A stretch of DNA of 64,000 bases from Massilia oculi (GCF_003143515.1 NZ_CP029343.1:5642001-5706000); one strand, 5' to 3'. Counted from the first letter of the stretch, positions 36,572 to 46,526 are shown. Notes: generated by a model from the letters alone, not told the origin. A program made the numbers and translations.

Positions 36572-37531
36572 ATGAAATCGGTACAACAAGAAGTCGACGA
36601 GCGCAGCAATCTGACCGGCACCAATAAATTCGAATTGCTGTTGTTCCGCCTGGGCGGTGACGAGCAGGGCAACCATAACGAGCTATTCGGCATCAATGTC
36701 TTCAAGATCCGCGAGATCGTGGCCATGCCCGAGATCACGGCGGTGGCCGGCGCGCCCCAGCACGTGCTGGGCGTGGTCAACCTGCGCGGCCAGATCATCC
36801 AGGTGCTCGACCTGCCGGGCATCACCGGCGTCAAGCCCAGGACCGGCCTGAACATCATGCTGGTGACCGAGTTCGCGCGCACCACCCAGGCCTTCGCCGT
36901 CGAAAGCGTGGAAGAGATCGTGCGCCTGGACTGGAGCCAGGTGATGACCGCCGAGCACAGCGCCGGCAGCGGCATGGTGACCAGCATCGCGCGCCTTCCC
37001 GAGCAGGATGGCCAGCCGGCGCGCCTGGCCCAGGTGCTGGACGTCGAGACCATCCTGCGCAACCTGAACCCGACCCAGGAACGCGAGAACATGGAGCAGG
37101 CAGTGGGCGCCAGGATCGCGATCAAGCCGGGCGCCGTGATCCTGGCGGCGGACGACTCGGTGGTGGCGCGCGCGCTGATCGAGCAGGGCCTGGACGCGAT
37201 GGGCCTGCCTTACATCATGACCAAGAGCGGCAAGGAAGCCTGGGACCAGCTGGGCACGATCGCCGCCGCGGCCGAAGCCGAAGGCCGCACCGTCTACGAC
37301 CGCGTGGCCATGGTGCTGACCGACCTCGAGATGCCCGAGATGGACGGCTTCACGCTCACGCGCAACATCAAATCGAGCAACCGCTTCGGCAGCCTGCCGG
37401 TCGTGATCCATTCTTCGCTGTCCGGCACTACCAACGAAGAACACGTCAAGAACGTGCGCGCCGACGCCTACGTCGCCAAGTTCTCGGCCGAAGACCTGTC
37501 GCGCACCCTGCGCAAGGTGCTGGGCGGCTAA
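36572..37531 (+). CDS. cheV: Chemotaxis coupling protein CheV
   Basis: Links chemoreceptors to CheA and carries its own receiver domain. It has 319 residues. The CheW-like domain covers residues about 18-165 (FGINVFKIREIVAMPEI, GVVNLRGQIIQVLDLPGITG). The receiver domain is at about 190-315 with ILAADDS, phosphoacceptor MVLTDLEMPEMDG (Asp251), VIHSSLSG and YVAKFS. It is a stand-alone gene with no other chemotaxis genes in the window, as is common for cheV. Confidence 0.94.
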   Translation: MKSVQQEVDERSNLTGTNKFELLLFRLGGDEQGNHNELFGINVFKIREIVAMPEITAVAGAPQHVLGVVNLRGQIIQVLDLPGITGVKPRTGLNIMLVTEFARTTQAFAVESVEEIVRLDWSQVMTAEHSAGSGMVTSIARLPEQDGQPARLAQVLDVETILRNLNPTQERENMEQAVGARIAIKPGAVILAADDSVVARALIEQGLDAMGLPYIMTKSGKEAWDQLGTIAAAAEAEGRTVYDRVAMVLTDLEMPEMDGFTLTRNIKSSNRFGSLPVVIHSSLSGTTNEEHVKNVRADAYVAKFSAEDLSRTLRKVLGG

Positions 37532-37575
37532 GCCGGCACCCCAAGGGATCATTGCCGCAATGTTATGATGCGGCC

Positions 37576-38517
37576 GTGATCCCCGACCTCTCCCAATTAC
37601 TGATCCTCGACAGCCTGCTGCGCGAGGGCAGCCTTACCCGCACCGCCGAACTGCTCGGCATGACCCAGCCCACCGTCAGCCGCGCGCTGGCGAAACTGCG
37701 GCGCCATTTCGGCGACCCGCTGTTCGTGCGTTCGGGCCAGCGCATGCAGGCCACCGCGCGCGCCCTCGAGCTGGCCGGCCCGGTGGCGGCGGTGCTGGAC
37801 GCGGCGCGCCAGCTCGAAGGCGGCCCGGCCGCGTTCGACCCGCTCACCGCCACCCGTTCCTTCGGCCTGTACATCGTCGACGGCGCGGTGGTGAACATCC
37901 TGCCACAACTGCTGGACGGACTGGCGAAGCTGGGAAACGGCGCCGCCGGCCTGCAGCTGCGCAGCGTGCACATCGATCCCGGCGCGCTCGAGGCCCAGCT
38001 CGAGCGCGGCCACATCGACCTGGCCATCGGCCGCTATCCCCACCTGCTCAACAACATCCGCCAGCGCAAGCTGTGGGACGACGAGTACGCCTGCCTGATG
38101 CGGCGCGGCCATCCCTGGGCCGGGCAACTCGACCGCGACGCGTGGCTGACGCATCGCCACGTGCTGATCGAGATGGAGCACACCAGCCACCACAACGTCG
38201 CCGTGACCCGCAAGCTCGAGACGCTGCTGGAACCCTCACGCATCCTGTGCCACGTGCCGAGCTTCACCTCGGCCGCCCACATCGCGCTGCATACCGACGC
38301 CATCGCCACCATCCCGCTGCGCCTGGCCCGGCCGCTGGCGCGCGACCTCGGCCTGGCGCTGGCGCCCATGCCGGTCGAGCTGCCGCCGCTGCAGCTGGCG
38401 CTGTACTGGCACGAACGCAGCCATCGCGACCCGGCCAACCGCTGGCTGCGCGAGTTCGTTCTTACGACGCTCACCAATACGCCGGGTGCCGAGACCGGTT
38501 ATGCAGAATCTGCATGA
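37576..38517 (+). CDS. LysR family transcriptional regulator (NahR/NodD-like branch)
   Basis: About 313 residues. The winged helix is LLILDSLLREGSLTRTAELLGMTQPTVSRALAKLRRHFGDPLFVR, typical of the NodD/NahR branch. The effector domain begins near RSFGLYIVDGAVVNILPQL. Start choice is uncertain: GTG 37576 gives MIPDLSQLL, while an in-frame TTG at 37552 lies three bases after AAGGGA. It lies 67-81 bp upstream of the efflux operon in the same direction and may or may not regulate it. Confidence 0.85.
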   Translation: MIPDLSQLLILDSLLREGSLTRTAELLGMTQPTVSRALAKLRRHFGDPLFVRSGQRMQATARALELAGPVAAVLDAARQLEGGPAAFDPLTATRSFGLYIVDGAVVNILPQLLDGLAKLGNGAAGLQLRSVHIDPGALEAQLERGHIDLAIGRYPHLLNNIRQRKLWDDEYACLMRRGHPWAGQLDRDAWLTHRHVLIEMEHTSHHNVAVTRKLETLLEPSRILCHVPSFTSAAHIALHTDAIATIPLRLARPLARDLGLALAPMPVELPPLQLALYWHERSHRDPANRWLREFVLTTLTNTPGAETGYAESA

Positions 38518-38598
38518 TCCCCATGGCGCTCACGGCATGGCCTAAATAACTCAGAGCAACTATGCTTCGGCTATTCCTGTATTTTGCCGAGGCGCTCC

Positions 38599-40065
38599 AT
38601 GCTTCCATTTCTTTCCGCGCCAGGCCAGTTGCCGACCCGCCTGGCGCTTGTTTCTGCGATGCTTGTTCTCGGTGGCTGCGTATCGATGGGCGCGCAGCCG
38701 CAATCGGCCCGCCTGAATCAGGCCGCGGCTGCAAATTCATCGCGCGCTATTGGGTCGTTGGCGACCGAGACCGCCGCCTGGCCCGCCCAGGATTGGTGGC
38801 GCGCCTATGGCGATCCGCAACTCGACCGGCTGGTGGACGGAGCGCGCGATGCCAGCCCGACGATCGCCGGTGCGCTCGCGCGGGTGCGCCAGGCGGCAGC
38901 GCTCGAAGGCATGGCCGCAGCCAGCCTGGCGCCGCAGGCCAACGCGTCGGTGCGCTCCGCGCGCCAGCGCTATAGCGAGAACGGCAGCGTGCCCAAGCCG
39001 CTGGCCGGCAGCTGGCAGTGGGTCAACGACGCCAGCGTCAACCTGGGTTATGAACTCGATTTCTGGGGCAAGAACGCGGCGAGCGTGGCCGCCGCCGCCG
39101 GTCGCGTCAATGCGCGCGAGGCCGAAGCCCAGGCCGCACGCCTGGCCGTGTCGACCGCCGTGGTGCAGGCCTATTTGCGCCTGGACCATCTTTACGCCCA
39201 GCGCGACCTGGCCGAGCGAGAGCTGCGCCAGAGAAGTCGCATCCTCGAACTGGTGCAGCAGCGCGTCTCCGCCCAGCTCGACAGCCAGGCGGAGCTCAAG
39301 CAGGCCGAGATCGGCGTTCCGACCGCGCGCGGCCAGATCGCGGCGCTGGACGAGGCGATCGCACTGACGCGTGGCCAGATCGTGGCCCTGGGCGGCCAGG
39401 GCCAGGACGCGGCCGAGGCGATCGCCCGTCCGCAACTGCGCCTGGACCGTCCGGCGGCTGCGCCGGCCGACGTGCCGGCCGCGCTGCTGGGCCGGCGCCC
39501 GGAACTGGTGGCGCTGCGCTGGCAGGTCGAAGCGGCCAGCGGCGAGATCGACGTCGCGAAGGCCCAGTTCTATCCGACCGTGAACCTGAGCGTCTCGGGC
39601 GGCTTGGCCAGCCTGGGCTTCGACCGCCTGCTGCAGGGCGGAAGCCGCAGCTTCGCCGCCGGCCCGCTGGTGACCCTGCCGCTGCTCGACGGCGGACGCT
39701 TGCGCAGCAATCTCGCGGCGCGCAATGCCGAATTCGACGTCGCGGTCGAGCACTACAACGCCGCCGTGATCGAAGCGCTGCGCGACGTGACAGCGCAGCT
39801 GACGTCGCTGCGCTGGCTGGGCGAACGGGCGCGCGAGCAGGACCAGGCCCTGGCAGCCGCCGAGCAGGCCTACGACCTGGCCGAGCAGCGCTACCGCGCG
39901 GGCCTCGGCAACTTCGTGCAGGTGCTGATCGCCGAGACCCAGGTCGTGGCCCAGCGCCGCGCCCAGGCGGACCTGGACGCCCGCGCCTACGAGCTGGACG
40001 TGAACCTGGTGCGCGCGCTGGGTGGCGGCTACCAGATGGCGACGCCCAACCTGGCCGCGCATTGA
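38599..40065 (+). CDS. Outer-membrane efflux lipoprotein (NodT/OprM type)
   Basis: The outer-membrane channel of a tripartite efflux pump, about 488 residues from ATG 38599. The signal ends in lipobox LVLGG-C. Two OEP repeats follow; typical blocks are DWWRAYGDPQLDRLVDGA, VNLGYELDFWGKNAASVAAA, ELVALRWQVEAASGEIDVAKAQFYPTVNLS and AEQRYRAGLGNFVQVLIAET. The adaptor and DHA2 pump genes follow directly, giving the full tripartite set. Confidence 0.92.
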   Translation: MLPFLSAPGQLPTRLALVSAMLVLGGCVSMGAQPQSARLNQAAAANSSRAIGSLATETAAWPAQDWWRAYGDPQLDRLVDGARDASPTIAGALARVRQAAALEGMAAASLAPQANASVRSARQRYSENGSVPKPLAGSWQWVNDASVNLGYELDFWGKNAASVAAAAGRVNAREAEAQAARLAVSTAVVQAYLRLDHLYAQRDLAERELRQRSRILELVQQRVSAQLDSQAELKQAEIGVPTARGQIAALDEAIALTRGQIVALGGQGQDAAEAIARPQLRLDRPAAAPADVPAALLGRRPELVALRWQVEAASGEIDVAKAQFYPTVNLSVSGGLASLGFDRLLQGGSRSFAAGPLVTLPLLDGGRLRSNLAARNAEFDVAVEHYNAAVIEALRDVTAQLTSLRWLGERAREQDQALAAAEQAYDLAEQRYRAGLGNFVQVLIAETQVVAQRRAQADLDARAYELDVNLVRALGGGYQMATPNLAAH

Positions 40066-40082
40066 ACAATCGAGAGAACGCT

Positions 40083-41254
40083 ATGGACACCAAGAATACG
40101 AACAACGCTCCCCAGGGCCGGCGCAAGATCGCGATCGGCCTGACCGCCGCCGTGCTGGCCGCCGCCGCCGGCATCGCCTGGTCCTCGCCCGAGGTGCTGG
40201 GCATCGGCTGGAACAGCCAGCACACCGAAGACGCCTACGTCGAGGGCAACCTGGTGCAGGTGACGCCGCAAGTGGGCGGCACCGTGACCCGGATCGCGGC
40301 CGACAACACCGATTTCGTGCGGCCCGGCGAGGTGCTGGTGCAACTGAACGAAGTCGATGCGCGCCTGGCCAGGACCGCGCCGAGGCGGCGCTGGCAAAGT
40401 CGGCGCGCCAGGTTCGGTCGCAGTTCGCGGGCGTCGAGCAGCTGCGCGCCACGGTCGTCCAGCGCGAGGCCGACCTCGGCAAGGCCGCCAGCGACCTGGA
40501 ACGCCGGCGCAAGCTGGCCGACACCGGCGCCGTGTCGGGCGAGGACATCCGCCACGCCGAGGATGCGGTGGCCGCCGCCCGCGCGGCGCTCACGGCCGCG
40601 CGCCAGCAGGTCGGCTCGGCGCTGGCCATGGTCGACGGCACCACGGTCGACAACCACCCCGACGTGCTGGCCGCGATCGCCCAGCTGCGCGACGCCTCGC
40701 TGGGCCTGGCGCGCACCACGCTGGCCGCGCCGGTGGGCGGCATCGTGGCCCGCCGCAACGTCCAGATCGGCCAGCGCGTGGCGCAGGGCACGCCCCTGAT
40801 GGCGATCGTGCCGCTGGACCAGATGTGGGTCACCGCCAACCTGAAGGAAACCCAGCTCAGGGACGTGCGCATCGGCCAGCCGGTGGCGGCGACGGCCGAC
40901 GTGTACGGCAAGGACGTCGTCTTCCATGGCCGCGTGGTCGGCCAGGAAGCCGGCACCGGCAGCGCCTTCGCCGCCGTTCCGGCGCAGAATGCGACCGGCA
41001 ACTGGATCAAGGTGGTGCAGCGGGTGCCAGTGCGCATCGCGCTCGACCCGGCCGAGCTGGCGCGCCATCCGCTGCGCTTGGGCCTGTCGATGAAGGTGGC
41101 GATCGACACCAGCAGCAAGCAGGGCCTGAGCCTGATGCAGGCCGGCGCCGTGCGCCAGCAATACAAGACCGTCGTGTTCGAGACCGAGTCGCATGGCGCC
41201 GAGGAAGCGATCCGGCGCGCGCTCGGCCACCCGGGCGCGGTGGCGTCGCGCTGA
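40083..41254 (+). pseudogene. HlyD/EmrA-type efflux adaptor, interrupted by a one-base frameshift
   Basis: The periplasmic adaptor (membrane fusion protein) of the efflux system. The frame from ATG 40083 encodes an N-terminal anchor and QHTEDAYVEGNLVQVTPQVGGTV...LVQLNEVDARLA, then breaks at about 40370. The remainder (DRAEAALAKSARQV...RRNVQIGQRVAQGTPLMAIVPLDQMWVTANLKETQL) is in another frame up to the stop at 41254. Restoring one base in GGCCAGGACC (for example GCC-CAG-GAC) reunites both parts as LAQDRAEAAL. Everything else is intact, so this may be an assembly error or a recent mutation. Confidence 0.85.
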
Positions 41255-41269
41255 TGGAAAGGGCAGGCG

Positions 41270-42727
41270 ATGAACGCCCCCACTAATGTGACCATTCCGC
41301 GTCCGGCCCTGCTGGCCGCGATCTTCGTCTTCAATTTCGTCGAGTTCCTCTCGACCGGGATGACGGTGTTCGCGGCCCCGGCGATCATGGGCCACGTCGG
41401 CGCCTCGCCCGAGGAGTACGCGACCGTCTCGGCGCTGTACGCGGCGGTGGCCGTCCTGTCGATCTCGCAGCTGACGGTACTGGTGCAGCGCCTCGGCTGG
41501 CGCAACTACCTGCTCGGCGGCGTGGTGTTCTACATGATCGGCGCCTGGATCTGTGCGCGCAGCGGCAGCGTCGCCGCCTTCGCCGGTGGCCGGCTGTTGA
41601 TGGCGATGGGCGGCGGCGTGTTCATGACGGCCTCGCGCATGATGGTGAACCTGATCCCGCGGTCGCCCCAGCGCCTGCAGGGCATCGCGGCCTTCGGCGG
41701 TGCGCTGTCGCTCGGCCTGGCGCTCGGCCCACTGGCTGCGGCGAGGTTCATCGGCCACGAAGCGTGGGGCGGCATGTTCCTGCTGCTGGCGGCGCTGGCC
41801 GCGATCGGCGCGGGCATCGCGGCGCGCTGGCTGCCGCTCGGCGCCGACACGCTGGACGGCACCCCGACGCGCCTCCACGTGCCGGATGCGATCCTGCTCG
41901 GCGCCGGCGCCGCGATCACGCTGTTCGCCCTGCAGCACCTGACTTACGACTGGCATGGCGGCGAACGCGCCGGGCTGCTCGGCCACCTGGCGCTGGGCCT
42001 GGTCTTGCTGCTGGCCTTCGGCCTGCTCAAGGCGCGCCGGCGCGAACCTTTCCTGCACCTGAATATCCTGGCCAGTGCGCGCTACCGCCTTGGCCTGGTG
42101 ATCTTCGCAGTCTGCTATGCGGTGCTCGGCATGGTCAATACCCTGTTGCCGCAGGCGGTACAGAAGGGCCTGGGCATGGGACTCGAACAGGCCGGCGTGC
42201 TCCAAGGCGTAGGCCTGCTGTCGACCTACGTCGTGTTCATCGTGATGCTGCAGCTTGTCAAGCGCGATCCGCATCCGACCCGGTTCTTCGTGACCGGCTT
42301 CCTGATGCTGGCGGCGCTGGGCTGGCGCTTCGCGACCCTCGATCCGCGCGCCGATGCCTGGGACACGGTCATGCTGTGGCTCGGCCTGTTCGGCGGCTTC
42401 CTGACGCTCGGCATGGCGACCGCAGCGATTCATTCGTTCAAGGATCTGCAGGCGGATAACGTCGTGTTCTCGCATGCCCAGCAATTGAAGAACATGCTGG
42501 GCCAGGTCGGGCTGGCGCTGGGGGTGGGCGTCACCAATGTCGGCTTGCAGGAGCGCACGGCCCTGCACGCGTCGCGCCTGGCCGAGAAAGCCGGCGCGAT
42601 CGGTGACGGCGGCTTCGAGATGTCGCGCCAGGCCGGGCTGCTGGCGGGACAGGACCTGTTCTGGATCGTGATGTGGGTGGGACTGGCGGGCGCCGCGCTG
42701 CTGGCCATGCAGCGCAGGTTCGACTGA
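41270..42727 (+). CDS. DHA2 family MFS drug efflux pump (EmrB-like)
   Basis: An inner-membrane proton-coupled exporter, 485 residues with about 14 hydrophobic helices, which fits the DHA2 subgroup that works with HlyD adaptors. Visible features are FVEFLSTGMTVFAAPAIMGHVG at helix 1, GGRLLMAMGGGVFMTASRMMVNLIPRSPQRLQGIAAFGGALSLGLALGPLAA spanning helices 4-5, and paired helices near the C-terminus. It lies 15 bp after the adaptor stop. It probably exports hydrophobic drugs. Confidence 0.9.
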   Translation: MNAPTNVTIPRPALLAAIFVFNFVEFLSTGMTVFAAPAIMGHVGASPEEYATVSALYAAVAVLSISQLTVLVQRLGWRNYLLGGVVFYMIGAWICARSGSVAAFAGGRLLMAMGGGVFMTASRMMVNLIPRSPQRLQGIAAFGGALSLGLALGPLAAARFIGHEAWGGMFLLLAALAAIGAGIAARWLPLGADTLDGTPTRLHVPDAILLGAGAAITLFALQHLTYDWHGGERAGLLGHLALGLVLLLAFGLLKARRREPFLHLNILASARYRLGLVIFAVCYAVLGMVNTLLPQAVQKGLGMGLEQAGVLQGVGLLSTYVVFIVMLQLVKRDPHPTRFFVTGFLMLAALGWRFATLDPRADAWDTVMLWLGLFGGFLTLGMATAAIHSFKDLQADNVVFSHAQQLKNMLGQVGLALGVGVTNVGLQERTALHASRLAEKAGAIGDGGFEMSRQAGLLAGQDLFWIVMWVGLAGAALLAMQRRFD

Positions 42728-42746
42728 GGTTCAAGCGTGCGCCGCG

Positions 42747-42768
42747 GTGTAAAACGATCGTTTTACAC
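42747..42768. promoter_or_regulatory. Perfect 22-bp palindrome, TetR operator
   Basis: Arms GTGTAAAACGA and TCGTTTTACAC form a gapless perfect palindrome 7 bp upstream of the TetR ATG (42776). The spacing puts it over the transcription or translation start of the regulator, as expected for autorepression. No second copy was seen in front of the efflux operon. Confidence 0.8.
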
Positions 42769-42775
42769 TGCAGCC

Positions 42776-43303
42776 ATGGATACGAACCCAGCACTCCTCG
42801 AGGTCGCCGAACGGCTGTTCTACGAACAAGGCTACCTGGCCACCGGCATGGACACACTGGCCCGCAGCGCCAGGATGTCGAGCCGCACGCTGTACAAGCA
42901 TGGCGGCAGCAAGGCCGCCCTGGCGGTCGAGGTGCTCGCCGCGCGCGACCGGCGTTTCTTCGAGCAGGCCGACGTACTCCAGGTGCGGGCGCTGTTCGAC
43001 GCGCTGGCCGGCTGGGTCGCGCGCGAAGGGGCGCGCGGCTGCCTGTTCCTGCGCATCGTGGGCGAGACCGGCGGGATGGAGCCGGCGATCGTGGCGGCGG
43101 TACAGGCCCACAAGGCCAGGCTGAGCGAATGCGTCGCGCGGATCGTCGAAGCGGACCTGGGGCGCGCCGACGACGTACTGGCCGCGCGCATCGTGCTGCT
43201 GTTCGAAGGGGCGGTGGCGGCCAGCGCCTGGCAGGGCGGCGCGGCCATCGAGGTCGCTCGCGGTGCGGCGGACGACCTGGTGGAAGCGGCCCGCGCAGCA
43301 TGA
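42776..43303 (+). CDS. TetR family transcriptional repressor
   Basis: A 175-residue regulator from ATG 42776. The N-terminal helix-turn-helix is LLEVAERLFYEQGYLATGMDTLARSARMSSRTLYKHGGSKAAL; the C-terminal half is an all-helical ligand domain resembling the LmrA/YxaF group (ARGCLFLRIVGETGG). It immediately follows the efflux operon and precedes the YbfB-like MFS gene, whose ATG overlaps its stop. It probably controls itself and the MFS gene through the palindrome at 42747-42768, and possibly the efflux genes. Confidence 0.88.
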   Translation: MDTNPALLEVAERLFYEQGYLATGMDTLARSARMSSRTLYKHGGSKAALAVEVLAARDRRFFEQADVLQVRALFDALAGWVAREGARGCLFLRIVGETGGMEPAIVAAVQAHKARLSECVARIVEADLGRADDVLAARIVLLFEGAVAASAWQGGAAIEVARGAADDLVEAARAA

Positions 43304-44423
43304 GCCCGGCCATCCGCCTCGGCGCCACCGGCTTCGGCCTGATCGCCGTCTGCTACGGCTTCGCGCGCTTTGCCTTCGGCCTGTTCCTGCCTGCGATCTC
43401 GGCCGACTTCGGGCTCTCGTCCTCGCTGGCGGGAATCATGTCGGCGGCTTCGTTTCTCGGCTTCTGCCTGGCGATCGCGATTGCCGCGTGGCTGACCGAG
43501 CGTATCGGTCCGCGTCTGGTCGCCGTGACTGCGGGCGTGACCGCCGCCGCCGGCATGATCGGCATCGCCGGTGCTTCGTCGCCCGCCTGGCTTGCCGTCG
43601 CGGTGATTCTCGCCGGGTCGAGTACGGGCCTCGCATCGCCAGCGCTCGCGGCGGCCGTGACGGCGATGCTGCCGCCTGCGAAGCAGGACGCGACGAACAC
43701 CTTCATTAATGCCGGCACCAGCGCCGGCGTGGCCCTGTCCGGACCAGTGGCGGCGCTGATGGGCGCCGAGTGGCGGCTGGCCTACGCCGGCTTTGCCGGC
43801 GCGAGCATCATGATGGTGGCCGCGACGCTGAAAGTGCTGTCCGCCGGGACGCCACGACCGGGCAATCACATGCCGTTCCTGCCGCCACTGTCGTCCGATC
43901 TGAAGCGCCTGGCCGCCGCGGCGGGCTTGAGCGGGCGGCGAGCACGGTGGTCTGGAGTTTCGGCGCCGACCTGCTGGCGGCCAATCTTGACTGGAGCGGT
44001 GGCCAGGTCGGCATGCTGTGGACGATCATGGGGTGTGCGGGTGTGGTGGGGGCCATGGCCGGTTCGCTGATCGCCCGGTTCGGCATACGCGCCGTGCACC
44101 TGGTCTTCCACGTTGCCCTGGCCTTGGCGGTAGCCGCCGTCGGGCTGGACGGCGCGCCGCCATGGCTGGTGTTCACGGGCGCCGCTATGTTCGGCGCCGC
44201 CTACCTGATGCTGACCGGCGTCTATCTGGTGTGGGGCATTGCGGCGCTACCGGAGCGCCCGGCGACCGGGGTGACGGTGGGCTTCCTGGCGCTGGCAGTG
44301 GGCCAGACCCTGGGCGCGATGGCGTTCGGCTTCGTGATGGACCGTGTTTCGGCGAACGTTGCGGTGGCGTCGTTCGCGGCCCTGGCGCTCGTCGCCGGCC
44401 GGATGCGCCGCCGCGCCGGCTGA
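43300..44423 (+). pseudogene. YbfB-like MFS transporter, interrupted by a one-base frameshift
   Basis: A 12-helix carrier. The first part (CYGFARFAFGLFLPAISADFGLSSSLAGIMSAASFLGF) is read from ATG 43300, overlapping the TetR stop. Homology leaves that frame near 43935 and resumes in another as AASTVVWSFGADLLAANLDWSGGQVGMLWTIMGCAGVVGAMAG to the stop at 44423. One extra G in AGCGGGCGGCG (43930-43940) restores a continuous protein of about 374 residues. Both halves are otherwise well preserved, so a sequencing error or a very recent mutation is likely. Confidence 0.82.
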
Positions 44424-44425
44424 GC

Positions 44426-44456
44426 AAAAAAAGCGCCGGCCTGTGAGAGCCGGCGC
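44426..44456 (-). terminator. Rho-independent terminator of the tctCBA unit
   Basis: Stem arms GCGCCGGC (44433-44440) and GCCGGCGC (44449-44456) with an 8-base loop. On the minus strand the stem is followed by seven T (44432-44426). It lies 26 bp after the tctA stop. The hairpin also sits directly after the convergent MFS gene but lacks a T run in that direction. Confidence 0.9.
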
Positions 44457-44482
44457 CGGGCAGTGCTTGCGCACTCGTCCGA

Positions 44483-45985
44483 TCAGTCTTCCTGGAACGC
44501 CTCGTCGCGCTTCTTGCGCAGCGAAGGCAGCAGCACGACGATCATCGCCGCCGCGGCCAGGCCCAGCATCACGCCCGAGATCGGGCGCTCGATGAACACC
44601 ATCGGGTCGCTGCGCGAGAGGAGCAGGGCGCGGCGCAGATACTCTTCCATCATCGGGCCGATGATGAAGCCGAGCAGCATCGGCGCCGGCTCCAGTTCCA
44701 GCTTGGCGCACAGGTAGCCGAGCAGGCCGAACAGCGCCATCAGGTAGACGTCGAACGTGCTGTTGTTCAGGCTGAACACGCCGATCGCGCAGAACATCAG
44801 GATGGCCGGATACAGCATCTGGTACGGGACCATGATCATGCGCACCCAGATGCCGATCATCGGCAGGTTCAGCACGACCAGGAACAGGTTGCCGATCCAC
44901 ATCGAGACGATCAGGCCCCAGAACAGGCCAGGCTGCTCGGTCATCACGGCCGGACCGGGCTGGATGCCCTGGATGATCATCGCGCCGATCATCAGCGCCA
45001 TCACCGGGTTCGATGGAATGCCAAGGGTCAGCATCGGGATGAACGAGGTCTGGGCGCCGGCGTTGTTGGCCGCTTCCGGCGCCGCCACGCCCTCGATCGC
45101 GCCCTTGCCGAACTGCGCCGAGTTCTTCGACACCTTCTTCTCCAGCGAGTAGGAGGCGAACGAGGCCAGCATGGCGCCGCCGCCCGGCAGGATGCCCAGC
45201 ACCGAGCCGAGACCGGTCGCGCGCAGCACCGGGGCGATGATGCGCTTGAAGTCGTCCTTGTTCAGCATCAGGCCCTTGACCTTCTTCATCACCAGGTCGC
45301 GCGACTCGTCGTGCTCCAGGTTGCGCACGATCTCGCCGATGCCGAACATCCCCATTGCGACGATCACGAAGTTGATGCCGTCGGCCAGCTCGGGCAGGTC
45401 GAAGGTGTAGCGCGCCGAGCCCGAATTGACGTCGGTGCCGACCACGCCCAGCAGCAGGCCGAGGATGACCATGCCGATCGCCTTGAGCAGCGAGCCGCTG
45501 GCCAGCACGACCGAGGCGACCAGGCCGAGCACCATCAGCGAGAAATATTCGGCCGGGCCGAACTCGAGCGCGACGTCGGCCAGCGGCGGCGCGGCCAGGG
45601 CCAGCAGCACGGTCGCGACCGAGCCGGCGAAGAACGAGGCGATGGCCGCGGTGGCCAGCGCCTTGCCGGCCTGGCCGTTGCGGGCCATCTGGTAGCCATC
45701 CAGGGCCGTCACGACCGAGGACGATTCACCGGGCAGGTTGACCAGGATCGCGGTGGTGGAGCCGCCGTACTGGGCGCCGTAGTAGATACCGGCCAACATG
45801 ATCAGGGCCGATTCCGGCGGCAGGCCGAAGGTGGCCGGCAGCAGCATGGCGATGGTGGCGATCGGGCCGAGGCCCGGCAGCACGCCGACCGCGGTGCCGA
45901 CGAAGACGCCCACCAGGCAGTAGAACAGGTTCTGGAGGGTGAAGGCCGTTTCGAGGCCGAGTGCGAGATTGCTGAAGAGTTCCAT
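44483..45985 (-). CDS. tctA: Tripartite tricarboxylate transporter, large membrane subunit TctA
   Basis: The main permease of the TTT uptake system, 500 residues with about 12 hydrophobic segments. The conserved TctA blocks are GLGPIATIAMLLPATFGLPPESALIMLAGIYYGAQYGGSTTAILVNLPGE near residues 40-90 and a matching repeat near PGGGAMLASFASYSLEKKVSKNSAQFGKGAIEGVAAPEAANNA at about 260-305. The ligand is a carboxylate delivered by TctC. Last gene of the minus-strand tctC-tctB-tctA unit, 6 bp after tctB. Confidence 0.94.
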   Translation of the reverse strand: MELFSNLALGLETAFTLQNLFYCLVGVFVGTAVGVLPGLGPIATIAMLLPATFGLPPESALIMLAGIYYGAQYGGSTTAILVNLPGESSSVVTALDGYQMARNGQAGKALATAAIASFFAGSVATVLLALAAPPLADVALEFGPAEYFSLMVLGLVASVVLASGSLLKAIGMVILGLLLGVVGTDVNSGSARYTFDLPELADGINFVIVAMGMFGIGEIVRNLEHDESRDLVMKKVKGLMLNKDDFKRIIAPVLRATGLGSVLGILPGGGAMLASFASYSLEKKVSKNSAQFGKGAIEGVAAPEAANNAGAQTSFIPMLTLGIPSNPVMALMIGAMIIQGIQPGPAVMTEQPGLFWGLIVSMWIGNLFLVVLNLPMIGIWVRMIMVPYQMLYPAILMFCAIGVFSLNNSTFDVYLMALFGLLGYLCAKLELEPAPMLLGFIIGPMMEEYLRRALLLSRSDPMVFIERPISGVMLGLAAAAMIVVLLPSLRKKRDEAFQED

Positions 45986-45991
45986 ATTGCT

Positions 45992-46456
45992 TTAATTCCC
46001 ACCGAACCATGGGCCGAAGATAGGCATCGGCAAGCCGAGCAGCTTGACGAACAGGCCGACCGCGAACAGCGTCGCACCGACCGCCAGGGCGACGGCCTTG
46101 GCCAGGTTGAATTTCTGGCCGGCGTAGCTGCTGATCAGGATCAGCAAGAGGGTGGCCGGGACCAGGCCCGCGTCGCGCATCAGGAAGCCGAACAGCAGCA
46201 CGGCAACCAGCACCAGCGCCAACTCCTTCCAGTACAGGCGGCCGATCGGCTCGCCCTGGCGGAAGAAGGAGCGCAGCAGCGAGGCGGCGCCGACCAGCGT
46301 CAGCAGTCCGCCGAGCACGGAGGGGAAGTAGGCCGGGCCCATTCGTCCGGCCGTGCCCATTTCATAATCCTGGCCGATGACGATGGCGCTCAGGCCGAAG
46401 AAGAGAAAGACGATGCCACTCCAAAAATCCTTTGGGTGGCGTATGAATGCTGGCAC
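45992..46456 (-). CDS. tctB: Tripartite tricarboxylate transporter, small membrane subunit TctB
   Basis: A 154-residue membrane protein with four hydrophobic helices, the usual layout for TctB. It begins with IRHPKDFWSGIVFLFFGLSAIVIGQDYEMGTAGRMGPAYFP, the family signature, and ends with a final helix containing VKLLGLPMPIFGPWF. Located between the binding-protein gene and tctA. The 166-bp gap to tctC contains a short tandem repeat. Confidence 0.9.
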   Translation of the reverse strand: MPAFIRHPKDFWSGIVFLFFGLSAIVIGQDYEMGTAGRMGPAYFPSVLGGLLTLVGAASLLRSFFRQGEPIGRLYWKELALVLVAVLLFGFLMRDAGLVPATLLLILISSYAGQKFNLAKAVALAVGATLFAVGLFVKLLGLPMPIFGPWFGGN

Positions 46457-46526
46457 GTGATGGTCCCCTTTTTTTGTGATGCAAACGCGGTGTTACGGAT
46501 GCGGTGGTTCGAAGTTTCAGCTACGG

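Noticed and set aside
38737..40062. 441-codon minus-strand frame
   Set aside because: Shadow of the outer-membrane efflux gene, whose lipobox and OEP motifs are clear on the other strand.
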